Notes: generated by a model not told the origin, from the letters alone. A stretch of DNA of 64,000 nucleotides from Leptospira weilii serovar Ranarum str. ICFT (GCF_000332415.1 NZ_AOHC02000012.1:66001-130000), one strand, 5' to 3'; shown: positions 18,293 through 32,901, counted from the stretch's first letter. Numbers and translations: made by a program.

Positions 18293-19975
18293 CTAATAAA
18301 TCATTTCTCGATTCGCTTTTCCCGGCGGCACCATCGGAAGGACGTGTAACTCCGGCGCGACCTGCAAAACTACAAAAGACGGCCCTTTTCGATTTAGGGC
18401 TTCTTCCAAAACTTTTAGCGGAAAAAATTCTTCCCTTAGCTCGAAAGAAGGAATCCCGAAAGAAGATGCAATTTTTGTAAAGTCCGTAGAATGTACAAAT
18501 CGGGACGCGGAGAATTTGGACGAGAAAAACAGTTCCTGTTGTTGTCTCACCAAACCGAGATGTCCGTTATTCATCAAAAGAATCGTTACGTCGAGATCCA
18601 GTTCCCGAAGAGTATCCAACTCTTGAATATTCATCAAAATGGATCCGTCGCCGGAAATACAAACGATCCTTTTTTCCGGAGAGACCAAAGCGGCTCCGAT
18701 CGCAGTCGGCAAACCGAATCCCATCGTCCCGAGCCCGCCGGAAGTCAAAAGAGATCCTTGATTTCGAAACGGAAAATACTGAGCCGCCCACATCTGGTGT
18801 TGACCCACGTCCGTGGTAACGATCGCGCGATCTCCTAAGATTTCCGCTACGCTGCGTATGATCGAAAACGGATGTAAAACGTCCGCTCCCTCGGGCATAG
18901 GAAGTCCGTAAACAGTTTTGAGAGTTTGTACCCGCTCCAACCATTCTTCCGTAGCCGCGTGTTCGGAAGAAAATTCCTCGTCCAAGACCTGCGTTAAAAA
19001 AACTTCCACATCGTGTTTCAGATAAAGATTAGGATTTTTTAATTTACCGATTTCAGTGGCGTCGATGTCCACATGAACGATTTTCGCGTTCGGACAAAAC
19101 TCGTTTAATTTTCCGGTGGCACGATCGTCAAAACGAACCCCGAGTGCGATTAATAAGTCGGCCTCTTCCAAAACGAGGTTGGTCGCTCTGGAACCGTGCA
19201 TCCCGAGCATTCCTAAAAAACGAGGATATTCATCCTTGCAAATTCCCAATCCCATCAATGTGGAAACCGTCGGGAAGTTCAGTTTTTCCCTGAACATTCC
19301 GAACAACTCCGAAGATAAAGGACGATTCAACCCTCCTCCGATGTAAAATACGGGTTTTGCGGCTTGGGATAACAATTCTCGAAAACGTTCCATCCATCTC
19401 GTATCGATCTTCGATATAAATTCTTCTTTTTGAATATTCCAAAATTCTTTTTCTTTTTGTTCGTCCCATGAAATTTTAGCGGAGGCCACATCCTTGGGGA
19501 CGTCGATCCAAACCGGTCCAGGACGTCCTTCGATCGCGGTCTTCCAAGCTTGCGGAAGAGTAACGATCAGATCCGCAACGTCTTTTACGAGATAACTTCT
19601 TTTTGTTACGGGAACGGATAAACTCAGGGTGTCGATTTCTTGGAAGGCGTCGGTGCCGATCATGGAAACCGGAACCTGACCGGTGATCGCAATCAACGGA
19701 ATCGAATCCATCTTCGCGTCCGCGATCGCTGTGATTAAGTTCGTAACTCCCGGCCCGGAAGACGCGATACAAACGGCGGGTTTTCCGGTCGTTCTCGCCA
19801 TTCCACCCGCGATAAAACCGGCGCCCTGTTCGTGTCTCGCGAGAATATGACGGATCTTACTTCCGTATAACGCGTCATAGATGGGAAGGCTCGCTCCTCC
19901 GGGAATTCCGGCCACGATTTCGATTCCGGCAAATTCTAAAAATCGAACGATGAGTTCGGCTCCGTTTAGATTCAT
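18293..19975 (-). CDS. ilvB: Acetolactate synthase large subunit
   Basis: The 560-residue thiamine-diphosphate enzyme joins pyruvate with pyruvate or 2-oxobutyrate, the first common step of valine, leucine and isoleucine synthesis. Landmarks are GIPGGASLPIYDALYGS, the cofactor glutamate in ARHEQGAGFIAGG, VWIDVPKDV, GLGTMGFGLPTAIGAAL, and the ThDP motif GDGSILMNIQELDTL...LMNNGHLG. Length is normal for biosynthetic AHAS. The start at 19975 follows a leader region with a Leu/Val-rich peptide and a terminator hairpin, so expression is probably controlled by attenuation. The ACT-domain gene follows. Confidence 0.95.
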   Translation of the reverse strand: MNLNGAELIVRFLEFAGIEIVAGIPGGASLPIYDALYGSKIRHILARHEQGAGFIAGGMARTTGKPAVCIASSGPGVTNLITAIADAKMDSIPLIAITGQVPVSMIGTDAFQEIDTLSLSVPVTKRSYLVKDVADLIVTLPQAWKTAIEGRPGPVWIDVPKDVASAKISWDEQKEKEFWNIQKEEFISKIDTRWMERFRELLSQAAKPVFYIGGGLNRPLSSELFGMFREKLNFPTVSTLMGLGICKDEYPRFLGMLGMHGSRATNLVLEEADLLIALGVRFDDRATGKLNEFCPNAKIVHVDIDATEIGKLKNPNLYLKHDVEVFLTQVLDEEFSSEHAATEEWLERVQTLKTVYGLPMPEGADVLHPFSIIRSVAEILGDRAIVTTDVGQHQMWAAQYFPFRNQGSLLTSGGLGTMGFGLPTAIGAALVSPEKRIVCISGDGSILMNIQELDTLRELDLDVTILLMNNGHLGLVRQQQELFFSSKFSASRFVHSTDFTKIASSFGIPSFELREEFFPLKVLEEALNRKGPSFVVLQVAPELHVLPMVPPGKANREMIY

Positions 19976-20037
19976 ATCTCACTTCCTTGCATAAACTTTT
20001 GATGGAACGATTCATTTCAAACAAACGCCTTAAAACA

Positions 20038-20075
20038 AAAAAGCCTCCCCCGGCTTTACACCGGAGGAGGCTTTT
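20038..20075 (-). terminator. Attenuator hairpin upstream of ilvB
   Basis: On the - strand, AAGCCTCCTCCGG and CCGGGGGAGGCTT form a 13-bp stem (one G-U pair) around TGTAAAG, followed by TTTTTTG. Read on the + strand the wobble becomes a C-A mismatch, so the hairpin is built for - strand RNA. It lies between the leader peptide stop (20102) and the ilvB start (19975), the position of an intrinsic attenuator. Confidence 0.85.
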
Positions 20076-20101
20076 CTTAGGATTGCGCCTGAAGTAAATC
20101 T

Positions 20102-20206
20102 CTACAGCGTAAAGCGGGGTCCCGGTGGTCGGACGACCACCACAAGCACGAGCCACACCCGTAGGATGTTGAGAGAACCTTGTATTGTTACACGATTGAG
20201 ATTCAT
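20102..20206 (-). CDS. ilvB leader peptide (branched-chain amino acid attenuation)
   Basis: ATG at 20204-20206 opens a 34-codon frame ending with TAG at 20102. The peptide begins MNLNRVTIQGSLNILRVW and continues LVLVVVVRPPGPRFTL, so eight of nine codons around residues 17-25 are Val or Leu, plus earlier Ile and Leu codons. The segment GGTGGTC-GTCC-GACCACC over the Val codons can form a 7-bp pause hairpin. ACCCCGCTTTAC just before the stop can pair with GTAAAGCCGGGG of the terminator, giving an antiterminator. This is the classical leader-peptide layout: ribosome stalling at Val/Leu codons would release ilvB transcription. Confidence 0.88.
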   Translation of the reverse strand: MNLNRVTIQGSLNILRVWLVLVVVVRPPGPRFTL

Positions 20207-20550
20207 AAAATGAGTTCTGCCACCAACTTGTATAGAACCTGTTTTGTTTTACAAGCGATTTTTCAGTGCAATCCGATAAACCTAACGGTTGAAAATCCGG
20301 GTGAATCTAGTCCTTGCATACAAGAGCTGGATCGCGCTTGAACTAAAGCGCAGAGTTTTTTTGAACTCAATACAACGCAGGATTGAACGGTCTCGAAAAC
20401 ATCGTTTTGTAAAAAATCGGATCGGATTCGGACATAAAATTTCGAAGCGTGTAAAATTAAGGAAAATCCTGCTTCCTAAGCCACACTCGTTTATTTAGAA
20501 TGGCCCTTCTCGTATATTCTTAAAATCTAATCTATCAAGGAAAAACTCAA
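20207..20550. other. Intergenic region between ilvB leader and tpx
   Basis: This 344-base divergent gap must hold the promoters of ilvB (-) and tpx (+). I see no convincing -35/-10 pair, repeat or gene. AATCAAGGAAAAACTCAA-like sequence (AAGGA, 9 bases before ATG) is the tpx ribosome site. Confidence 0.5.
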
Positions 20551-21066
<516 letters not shown>

Positions 21067-21190
21067 GAAAATCGAATCCTTCCGGTTTGTTCAAAACCAA
21101 CTTCAAGCCGGAAGATAGATGAGAAAGTTTCCTCCACTCGTTTCTTATCGAAACAAATCCTCTTTTGTCGCAGTCCGAAGTTGTGTATTT

Positions 21191-21365
21191 TAACGTGAGT
21201 TCGACGGTTGAAAGTTTGCGCGAATCAGAAACTCGAGTGCTGCCTTCCTAAACTCACTCTCTGGTGCTGCGACCCTTAGGGAGCAGTGCCACTTTAGTTA
21301 CCCGGGTCGTTCGATTGGTCGCAAGTAATAATCGCTTTCGCATTGGTTATACCGAACTCACGTTA
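21191..21365 (+). repeat. MITE-like element, copy 2
   Basis: A 175-bp element with perfect 13-bp terminal inverted repeats: TAACGTGAGTTCG at 21191 and CGAACTCACGTTA ending at 21365. The ends continue into sequence shared with the other copies (ACGGTTGAAAGTTTG on one side, ATCGCTTTCGCATTGG on the other). The middle contains GGTGCTGCGACCC facing GGGAGCAGTGCC, an inverted repeat comparable to the middle of the copy at 34716. There is no open reading frame of note. Confidence 0.7.
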
Positions 21366-21495
21366 CTTTAAGATTTTAAAATCCAAACCTTATCGCTGTT
21401 AGGTGTTCTATTTCAGCGGACAGATTGGCCCTGTCTAACCGCAAAAACGTGGGAGTTCCCGCACACCGCTCCTCGGTAAGATTATGAAACTGAAA

Positions 21496-21879
<384 letters not shown>

Positions 21880-22329
21880 AATCCTTCCCCTAAAAACCTT
21901 CTGTACTATATTATTTACAGCAACCCACAAATTCAATAATAAATGAGAAATAATTTTTTGATTTGCTATTACAAGAATTTGTAATGCGGATGTTTTTTTG
22001 AAAATGCTACCCAGAAAAAAAAGGGTTTTGGAACGTTGGAAATAAAACGAACGAGATTTAAAAACCGAACCTTAAGGAAGGACGCTCAGTATTCTAACCA
22101 ATCCACAAGTTGAAAAGGACTTTTGGAATCAGAACGATCAAAAACTCAGACATTTTAGGCTTCCGTTACGTTTTTCTAATAGAGCGATTGGATTTTAACA
22201 AAGGTTGATTTCTGATATTACGAGCCTGTCCCAAAACTTTGATAGAACTTGAGATAAGCTGGAATTGAGAAACAATCTACTAGTTTTGGGACAAGTTCTA
22301 AAATCAATCGCCAAAAACATTTCTACGTA
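21880..22329. other. Intergenic region with dispersed repeat and inverted repeat
   Basis: It contains TTCTAACCAATCCACAAGTT (about 22092), related to the ATAACCAACCCCACAAGT repeats at 32802 and 43149. It also has a 12-bp inverted repeat TGTCCCAAAACT (22227-22238) / AGTTTTGGGACA (22282-22293); GAGCCTGTTCCAAAACT recurs near 30165. No gene is supported. Confidence 0.5.
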
Positions 22330-23517
22330 TCAAAACGTAGTCACACAACGAGCTCGTATCCCGCTAGATTTATCGCTTCCCGTCATGGTACCGTCTACGA
22401 AAAAGATATTCACTGCAAAACTCTTATTGTTATCATATGTCGTAGATGTCCAATACTGAGCATTTGAAGTATTCGGAAAAAAGGTGGTATCGATCGCGGG
22501 AACCATAGGATTGGCATTAGTGAAATCGACTATACTCAAGAGTTCGTTCGCATTCGGCAACCTCCACACTCTTCCCGTTAAATTCATAGCGTTACACGCA
22601 CCTCGCGCCTGATTCCAATCCAAAGCGTTCGGAGGAGTACCACCCGCACACCCTAAGCCGGTTTGTCCATCCGTACACTTAGCCCAGAGGAGGCCCGTAT
22701 TTAGATCCCGAATCGTCCCGTCTAAATTATCCACAAAAGAAAACGCAGGAATCGGATTCCCGGAAACACATCGAAGATTGAGAAGAGCTCCTTGTAATTG
22801 AGTATTCAACCCTAAGGTCGCAGTCGCAAAACTCACCGCCCAATTCGAACCGGGCAACTTGGCTGCGGGTGTATTTGTCATGTAATTGATTCCCGAAAAC
22901 GTATTCGGGAACGACGCGAGATCGACGTGTGGGTTGTTCGAATAATGTATCAACGAGGCCAGCTCTCTTACCGTAGGAATTCTCCAATTGGTTTTACCGG
23001 CATAACCCTGTCCACCGTTGAGTCCGTTTAAGGCGGAACAACTTCCAGGAAGTCCGGCGTTAGCGTTGGTCCAACTCATTGCAGTCGGACCCACCCCACC
23101 TGCAAAACAATTGGCGCCGGATTGACCCTGAGCGCAGTTCCATGTAAGTCCGTGTAACGTATCCAGGGTCGTATAATCCGCAGGAAACCGACAGTGTTGG
23201 GTCGGACCGGTAAAGGTACGAGCGTTCGGAATATTATTAAAATCTCCATCCGCGCCAGGTAACAACGTCGCACAATCCCGAACGATTCCAAGCCCATCCC
23301 AACAAAGAGTCTGACCCGTATCAAAAAGGGCTCCCGAATTGAAATTTCCGGCCGCATCACATTGAAGATCGTCGACAGAATTGTTTCCTTCTTGCTCTTG
23401 GGTAGAATTTATGTTCTGTAAATATTGCAACACAACATAGGGAGGATCCGGTTTGTCCGGGGGTTTTGCACAAAAGAAAAGAGGGAAAATAAAAAAAGGT
23501 ATTAGATATTTATACAT
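22330..23517 (-). CDS. DUF1566 (Lcl-like) lipoprotein
   Basis: The 395-residue protein has a lipoprotein signal peptide ([19 protein letters not shown]; lipobox LFFC, Cys16). Two DUF1566/Lcl modules follow. The first is around [19 protein letters not shown] and [16 protein letters not shown]; the second is around [39 protein letters not shown] and YWTSTTY, ending in GIRARCV. The repeated W-R-[IL]-P-[TN] and L-x-W-x-x-C elements are diagnostic. Such modules occur in surface adhesins with C-type-lectin-like folds. An envelope location, facing periplasm or surface, is likely. Confidence 0.88.
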   Translation of the reverse strand: MYKYLIPFFIFPLFFCAKPPDKPDPPYVVLQYLQNINSTQEQEGNNSVDDLQCDAAGNFNSGALFDTGQTLCWDGLGIVRDCATLLPGADGDFNNIPNARTFTGPTQHCRFPADYTTLDTLHGLTWNCAQGQSGANCFAGGVGPTAMSWTNANAGLPGSCSALNGLNGGQGYAGKTNWRIPTVRELASLIHYSNNPHVDLASFPNTFSGINYMTNTPAAKLPGSNWAVSFATATLGLNTQLQGALLNLRCVSGNPIPAFSFVDNLDGTIRDLNTGLLWAKCTDGQTGLGCAGGTPPNALDWNQARGACNAMNLTGRVWRLPNANELLSIVDFTNANPMVPAIDTTFFPNTSNAQYWTSTTYDNNKSFAVNIFFVDGTMTGSDKSSGIRARCVTTF

Positions 23518-23743
23518 ACATTTGCCCGTTCCTTCCTATTTTAACAACAAGGAGCTTGAAAAAAAATCTCCACTTTATCATATGAATTATTTATTTTTGG
23601 ATTCAAACTCCGACTTTCAAAAATACTCACAGTAATTTCTATTTTACTTTAAATCGGTTTTTTATGAAGTTAAATTTAGAATCGAAAAGATTCAATTTAT
23701 ATCCTGAAGATGTAACTGAGCGCTGATTTCTATCCAATAGAAT

Positions 23744-24349
23744 CTAATCCCTGACCCGCCCATAAAGTTTGTTTTTTAAGATATAATCCAAAACGTTTTT
23801 TGAAATTCGATCCGGAATCGTGGATCGAAAGAAAGATTTTCTCAAATCCGTGGAACTAACGGAAATTAAGGGATTTTTCAAAAATTGAAATTGAAATTGA
23901 GAGGAAAGATGGCGATTCAGGGGAACTACTTCCGAAAGCCTTCGAAAGACAAAAACATTTCGAACCTCATCCAGAATTTTTTCGTAATGATTCCATTTAT
24001 GAAAATTGGAATAATTATCTTCTCCGATCAAAAGAACAAAATCCCGATTCGGATAAAGATTCTTAAGTTCTTGAAGTGTTTGGATCGTAAAACTCGGACC
24101 GCTGCGGTTCAATTCCAAATCCAGAATTCGAATCGATTCCGAAAATTCGGAAACAAATAAATTCAACATTTCTAATATATTTTCGGATGGAGAAAGTTTT
24201 TCCCCTTTGAGGGGATTTTGACGATTCGGAATCAAAAAAACCTCTTTACAATCGGGAACTTCTCGAAAAAAAGACTTTAAGATTCCTGAATGTCCTTCGT
24301 GGGGAGGATCAAAACTTCCCCCGAAAATTCCGGTGAGGTCCGCGGCCAA
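23744..24349 (-). CDS. nadD: Nicotinate-nucleotide adenylyltransferase
   Basis: The 201-residue enzyme transfers AMP from ATP to nicotinate mononucleotide in NAD synthesis. It has the nucleotidyltransferase motif [18 protein letters not shown] (GxFDPxHxGH), [28 protein letters not shown], and [12 protein letters not shown], the ISSTxxR motif. Length is typical. Its start lies 5 bases after the proA stop, so it is the last gene of the obgE-proB-proA-nadD run, a common bacterial arrangement. Confidence 0.95.
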   Translation of the reverse strand: MAADLTGIFGGSFDPPHEGHSGILKSFFREVPDCKEVFLIPNRQNPLKGEKLSPSENILEMLNLFVSEFSESIRILDLELNRSGPSFTIQTLQELKNLYPNRDFVLLIGEDNYSNFHKWNHYEKILDEVRNVFVFRRLSEVVPLNRHLSSQFQFQFLKNPLISVSSTDLRKSFFRSTIPDRISKNVLDYILKNKLYGRVRD

Positions 24350-24353
24350 AGGA

Positions 24354-26467
<2,114 letters not shown>

Positions 26468-26600
26468 ATTCGTTCCATTATTTCCTATCAGTCGGTTTTA
26501 GTTGGGAAAGTTTTTTTGAATCTATTTTTACAAAACCCGTTTCTGCGTTTCAATGTCTTGGAACAACCTCCAAAGAAAAAAAATTCTACAAAGTAGAATC

Positions 26601-27698
26601 TCATTCCTTAACTTCCTTCGAGTCTTCAAAAAAATCTAAAATATCGGACTCACTCGAAGAGACTGATTTTGATTCTTTTGTCGATTTAAGAACCATTTCG
26701 ATTTCCTTCTTAAAAAAAGTTTGGTCCATACTTTCTAAAAGTTCTTCCAAGTTGGTCTCTTGATCCGCGGAAATGGCGACCACTTTTCCCAGATGAGAAA
26801 CTTTAGAGATCACGTCCTTTGTAAATTCGGGATCGTCCCAAACGTCGATCTTATTCAACACAATCAAATAAGGTCGGTTTAATAATTCCGGATTGTAGGT
26901 GGAAAGTTCGTTCCGAAGCATCTTCAAATCCTCTTCGATATCCAGAGAAGAAGCGTCAAAGAGATACAAAATTCCTTTTACACGTTCGATGTGACGTAGA
27001 AAAGAAAGGCCGAGTCCGATTCCCATACTCGCGCCTTCGATGATTCCCGGAATGTCCGCGATCGTAAAACGAAATATATCCCCTCTTCGTTTAACAACTC
27101 CGAGGTTTGGAGAAAGTGTAGTAAAAGCGTAACCCGCAATTTTAGGATGTGCATCGGTGATTTTAGAAATCAAGGTCGACTTGCCCGCATTCGGAAGACC
27201 AACGATTCCGACGTCCGCTAAAAGTTTGAGAGAAAGACGTAAGAATTTATATTCTCCTTCCTCGCCGGGTTGTGCAAAACGCGGGGTTTGATTGGTGGAG
27301 GATTTAAAATGAGTGTTCCCTTTTCCGCCGCGCCCGCCTCGAACCACGACAAATTCCTGTGTGTCGGAAACAAAGTCGAAGAGAAGATCTCCGGTTTCTT
27401 CGTCATAAATTTGAGTTCCAAGAGGAACAAAAAGAATTAAGTCCTCTCCTTTTTTTCCGGAGCAATTGTCGCCGACTCCCGGAAATCCCGCTTCGGCTTT
27501 GAACTTTCGTTTCGAAAGATATTTATCCAAGGTATACATGGAAAGATTGGGACGAAGGATGATATTTCCTCCGATGCCGCCGTCGCCCCCGTCCGGACCG
27601 CCGAACTCCACATACTTTTCTCTGCGAAAATGTACGGAACCGGCTCCGCCGTGTCCGGCGTAAACTTCGATGGCGATTTCGTCTACAAAGGATTCCAT
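26601..27698 (-). CDS. obgE: GTPase Obg/CgtA
   Basis: ATG 27698 ([20 protein letters not shown]) matches the family start and gives 365 residues; an in-frame codon at 27740 would add 14 atypical residues. The N-terminal Obg fold is glycine-rich ([34 protein letters not shown]). The G domain has G1 [11 protein letters not shown]3 [11 protein letters not shown]4 NKID and an SAD-type G5. A short acidic/serine-rich tail follows. Obg binds the 50S subunit and links ribosome assembly to growth and stress. Position after rplU-rpmA is typical. Confidence 0.96.
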   Translation of the reverse strand: MESFVDEIAIEVYAGHGGAGSVHFRREKYVEFGGPDGGDGGIGGNIILRPNLSMYTLDKYLSKRKFKAEAGFPGVGDNCSGKKGEDLILFVPLGTQIYDEETGDLLFDFVSDTQEFVVVRGGRGGKGNTHFKSSTNQTPRFAQPGEEGEYKFLRLSLKLLADVGIVGLPNAGKSTLISKITDAHPKIAGYAFTTLSPNLGVVKRRGDIFRFTIADIPGIIEGASMGIGLGLSFLRHIERVKGILYLFDASSLDIEEDLKMLRNELSTYNPELLNRPYLIVLNKIDVWDDPEFTKDVISKVSHLGKVVAISADQETNLEELLESMDQTFFKKEIEMVLKSTKESKSVSSSESDILDFFEDSKEVKE

Positions 27699-27732
27699 AC
27701 TTTTTGAATATTCTAAATTCTTAAATTGATTT

Positions 27733-27810
<78 letters not shown>

Positions 27811-27814
27811 GGGG

Positions 27815-28069
27815 TTATTCCGGGTAAACGGAAACCTGCATTTTCAACTTGGAAACCATCTCGAACTTTACTTTCCCGTGAACGAGAGCAAAAAGAGTAT
27901 GATCTTTACCGAGTCCGACGTTATTGCCGGGGCGGAACTTCGTTCCTCTTTGGCGGACGAGAATGTTACCGGCGAGAACCGATTCTCCTCCGAAACGTTT
28001 TACTCCGAGTCTCTGGGAATTTGAATCCCGGCCGTTTTTAGAGGATCCGCCGCCTTTTTTATGTGCCAT
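27815..28069 (-). CDS. rpmA: 50S ribosomal protein L27
   Basis: The 84-residue protein begins [21 protein letters not shown], the canonical L27 start, continues [21 protein letters not shown] and ends in a typical beta-barrel. GGAG lies 8 bases before the ATG. There is no cleavable N-terminal extension of the Firmicutes type: the codon two places upstream is the stop of the preceding prp-like gene. L27 reaches the peptidyl-transferase centre with its N-terminus. Confidence 0.98.
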   Translation of the reverse strand: MAHKKGGGSSKNGRDSNSQRLGVKRFGGESVLAGNILVRQRGTKFRPGNNVGLGKDHTLFALVHGKVKFEMVSKLKMQVSVYPE

Positions 28070-28072
28070 TTT

Positions 28073-28695
<623 letters not shown>

Positions 28696-29473
28696 ATCGA
28701 TCCGGCCTTGTTTTAAAGTCGTTTTCAACCAATCTGGTCGAGTTCATTTGTCGGTCAAGGGTAAAAATTCGGGAGTCAATTCATCCGAAAAGTTGATCTT
28801 TTACGAGCAAGATAAGCGACAATCCATATGGAAAATTGTGGGAACTCCTGCAAATTTCAATCGAACGGTAAACTCCAATCTTTTCGTGACGTTATAGATA
28901 AAATCGAAAAAACTTCTACATCTGACATCGATTCACTGATTCCTAAAACGCGGGAACTCCTATCGTTTCCAAAGAAGTTCCTCGGACGACAAAGAAACCC
29001 TAAAAAGGGGATCGAATTTAGGTTGAATGTTACTACTTAGACGACTCGGAAAAACGAAGCCATTTGAGTACAAAAAACCTTTTTCGGATAAAGAGGTGGT
29101 ATCAAACGAAGGTAGTTCAATTGACCAAAAATAAATCAGTTCCATTTCAGTAAACTCACGCAGGAATAACAAATATTTTGAATTATATACGATTCATCTT
29201 ATTATAAATTCATTGAGCGCTTTGAGCGGGATCATAAAAAAATGATTCCAATTTCTTAAAGTTCAATCGGAAAGAGTATTTAAATTTCGGAAAAGCGCCG
29301 GATATGTAAAAATATCCTTCGAGCATTTTTTTATCAAATCAGAAGTAAAAACTAAAAAACGAGCAAAAAATTACTTTCCAAAGAGTTAACCGATCTGTAG
29401 ATACATACAATCTTTTTAGAAAAACAAAACTAATCAGATATTGGATCTAATTTAATTTCAACAGGAGAAACAA
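28696..29473. other. Long intergenic region with GGGAACTCC repeats
   Basis: It contains the rplU promoter region (-) and two copies of the dispersed short motif: GTGGGAACTCCTGC (about 28839) and GCGGGAACTCCTAT (about 28949). The rest is A+T-rich with no convincing gene. AGGAGAAACAA before 29474 is the ribosome site of the next gene. Confidence 0.5.
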
Positions 29474-29896
29474 ATGTTTTACGGAATTGCGCTTATTGTG
29501 CTCAGTATCCTTGCTGTGCCATCCCTGCTTTTGGCAAAAAGACCAGACGCAAAAGAATTGCTCGCGAAGATCTCGCCTTATCAAGGTTGGATCGGTTTGG
29601 TGTTCTGCTTCTATGGAATTTACGGAGTCATCTTTTCCGGAATTCTCGGACTCGGAATGATTTCTACTTGGCCTATTTACTGGGTAACTCTTCTTGCAGG
29701 AAACATCATGCAAGCAATTCTCGGGTTTATCCTAGGATTCGGCACTATTTCTACTTATGTTCTTTCTAAGAACGAAGAAGCAAAGAAAAAAGGGGCGGAA
29801 CTCCTAGCAAAATTGGCTCCCATCCAAGGTAGGTTGGGAATTATTGGAATCGCAGTTGGAATTTGGACGATTATCGCATCCTTCTTGAACATGTAA
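29474..29896 (+). CDS. Small membrane protein with internal duplication
   Basis: The 140-residue protein has four hydrophobic segments. ACAGGAG lies 9 bases before the ATG. An internal duplication is visible: [20 protein letters not shown] (residues 25-44) resembles [20 protein letters not shown] (about 107-126), each followed by a hydrophobic helix ([28 protein letters not shown]). The charged LLAK..P.QG loops lie between helices. No named family is recognised. It is monocistronic with a strong hairpin downstream. Confidence 0.8.
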   Translation: MFYGIALIVLSILAVPSLLLAKRPDAKELLAKISPYQGWIGLVFCFYGIYGVIFSGILGLGMISTWPIYWVTLLAGNIMQAILGFILGFGTISTYVLSKNEEAKKKGAELLAKLAPIQGRLGIIGIAVGIWTIIASFLNM

Positions 29897-29903
29897 TTCC
29901 ATT

Positions 29904-29932
29904 TTTCCGGGTGAAAACAATTCACCCGGAAA
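29904..29932 (+). terminator. Hairpin downstream of small membrane protein gene
   Basis: TTTCCGGGTGAA and TTCACCCGGAAA form a perfect 12-bp stem with loop AACAA, 7 bases after the stop codon. The U-tract is poor on the + strand, so it could be a 3'-end protecting or processing hairpin. Confidence 0.6.
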
Positions 29933-30301
29933 CATTCCTTCCTTGATTTAAAATTCTATTTTTTAAAAAAAACAATTTAGATCTCAATCCGAAAAAACCA
30001 GGAATCGGCTCGTTTTGCCGGAAGAAGCCACTTTCGTTTCATTTGTAAGAGTTCCCACATTTCAAGTGGAGAAAGTTTAGTCAGGGGGTTAGGAGTTTAC
30101 ATACATAACTTGGCAGAACATACAATAACCGCCAAACTCACGTTAATTTAATCAGAGCCTGTTCCAAAACTCAAAACAATCGCAGAGATTTGCGGCCATT
30201 CCGATAAAATCGGACGGTTGGCGGACAAACTCAAAACCAAAATCCCGAAGCGTCGGATTTGAGTCGCCGAACGCACTCGAGAATTTTTCACAACAAAATC
30301 T
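29933..30301. other. Intergenic region with repeat fragments
   Basis: It holds AGAGTTCCCACATTTCAAGT (about 30049), GGGGGTTAGGAGTTTACAT (about 30085), a solo MITE-type end ACCGCCAAACTCACGTTA (30128-30145) and GAGCCTGTTCCAAAACT (about 30166). No gene is supported. Confidence 0.5.
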
Positions 30302-31399
30302 TTATGCGGAAACGGTCTCCAATTGTTTCTTTTTCGCAGTTACGGTTCGGGCTTCTCCATAAGTCATCCATTGGCCGGTTTTCGAATCGATCACCTTACA
30401 GCGAGAAGTGGATTGAATGTAGTCCCCGAAAATCGTATCTCTTTCGGAAATATTATCCCCGTAAACCGTCTTGATTTCATTCAGGGCGTGTTTCAGATTG
30501 TAAAACGGAATTTTCATATGAACATGATGCGGCATATGAATGAAAATGTTATGAAAGAAAAAATTCATGACAGGATTGATGTGATAGTTGACGGTTCCTT
30601 TCATCTGTCCGTAAAACGGAGTCCATTCCTCTTTTGTCTTCCATGGGATTTCGGAATGAATGTGGTGAACGTAGACCGTAATTCCCATAAAATAATTCCA
30701 TGCGATAAAAGGTATCAAACAAACCTTGGTGAACATCCACAACCCAGCTCCGACATTGAAAACTCCGGCACCGGAATCAGCGCCGAAATAAAAAACGAGA
30801 CCGGATGAAATCGACGCGAAAGAAAGCATGATCCATTTATCTCTTCCCGCTTCCTTAAGTGGAGCCGTAAACAAAACCATTCCTTTGAGCCAGACTTCGA
30901 TCATATAGTAGAAACCGCCGCCCCAAGCCGACCAGAAAAATCGGTGCGTTAACTTTTTAAATATTCCAAATTTTGCATATTCTTCCGTTGTCACCGGATG
31001 CCATACAAAATCACCCTGTCTTTTAATCGTATGTCCGTGATGGATTCTATTATGGCCGTAGGCCCATTGATTGTATGCATGTAAGGAAGGGAGCATCGCA
31101 ATTTGTCCGATCCAATATTGAAGAAATTTACTTTTGAACAGCGCTTCGTGAGCGCAATCGTGGCCTACGATAAAAAGTGCGGCGATCGTCATCCCCGCAA
31201 AAAACCACAAAAAAGGAAGAATGTACCAGTTATCTAAGTTCCAAAGAAGGGTTATGGCGAGACCGAAAAAAAACAAATCCCTCAAAAAGTAACCGACCCC
31301 TTTGATTGCGGGATTTGCAAACGTTTCCTCCGACAGAGTTTCCCGGACGGCCCCAAGGGTTTCTTTTGGGGAATGGCTGATTTTATTTTTCACTTTCAT
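30302..31399 (-). CDS. Membrane fatty acid desaturase
   Basis: ATG 31399 (365 residues) follows AAGGAG at ideal spacing and replaces the longer frame from 31444, which runs into the operators. Three histidine clusters of di-iron desaturases are present: HDCAHEALF (HxxxH), HNRIHHGH (HxxHH) and HMPHHVHMKIP (HxxHH). Four hydrophobic stretches fit membrane topology. It would introduce a double bond into acyl chains and so adjust membrane fluidity. The tandem palindromes at 31413-31451 suggest repression by a TetR-type regulator. Confidence 0.92.
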   Translation of the reverse strand: MKVKNKISHSPKETLGAVRETLSEETFANPAIKGVGYFLRDLFFFGLAITLLWNLDNWYILPFLWFFAGMTIAALFIVGHDCAHEALFKSKFLQYWIGQIAMLPSLHAYNQWAYGHNRIHHGHTIKRQGDFVWHPVTTEEYAKFGIFKKLTHRFFWSAWGGGFYYMIEVWLKGMVLFTAPLKEAGRDKWIMLSFASISSGLVFYFGADSGAGVFNVGAGLWMFTKVCLIPFIAWNYFMGITVYVHHIHSEIPWKTKEEWTPFYGQMKGTVNYHINPVMNFFFHNIFIHMPHHVHMKIPFYNLKHALNEIKTVYGDNISERDTIFGDYIQSTSRCKVIDSKTGQWMTYGEARTVTAKKKQLETVSA

Positions 31400-31412
31400 T
31401 TGATTCTCCTTA

Positions 31413-31451
31413 GCGAACACCGTTCGCCAATATATAGTGAACATTGTTCGT
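31413..31451 (-). promoter_or_regulatory. Tandem palindromic operators of the desaturase
   Basis: GCGAACACCGTTCGC (31413-31427) is a perfect 6-3-6 palindrome; GTGAACATTGTTCGT (31437-31451) is a near-perfect one with the same GAAC-N3-GTTC core. Their centres are 24 bp apart and enclose TATATATTGG, a possible -10 region, immediately before the ribosome site. Confidence 0.65.
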
Positions 31452-32487
<1,036 letters not shown>

Positions 32488-32901
32488 TTTAGAATTGATC
32501 CTAAGACCTTTCGCTCTTTCTATAATGGATGTGAAAGTTTTTAGGTCACCCCGAAAGAAATTCAATGAATTTCTCCTTAAGGTTCGCGAAGTGAATTTTG
32601 CGGACTTTGTAGGTTTTTAGAAATTCATTGTTTTTAAAACGAATTCGGTTCGTTTCAAAAACCGTTTGAAAGGAAAATTCCTTTTAAGCGGTTTTGAAAG
32701 CCGCATTTCCCGATTCCATTACGCTCGACATACGCTTCAAAGTGAAAAAACTTTAGTTTAGGGTGACGCAAGAGTCCCAATGTCTCGTTCTCTATCATAA
32801 CCAACCCCACAAGTTAAGAAAGGTTTTAGAATTAAGAAACGTCAAAAACGCGCATTTTTCAAGCCGACTTAGAGTAAATTAGTAAAACATAAATCTCTAA
32901 A
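32488..32901. other. Intergenic region with inverted repeats
   Basis: A 12-bp inverted repeat CAATGAATTTCT (32563) / AGAAATTCATTG (ending 32630) and a long imperfect hairpin CAAAAACCGTTTGAAAGGAA (32656) / TTCCTTTTAAGCGGTTTTG (ending 32696) lie after the RRM gene. ATAACCAACCCCACAAGT occurs at about 32802. No gene is supported. Confidence 0.5.

Noticed and set aside
20080..20160. GC-rich structured region upstream of ilvB as a tRNA or riboswitch
   Set aside because: No cloverleaf or known riboswitch core; it is explained by the Val/Leu leader peptide and its alternative hairpins.
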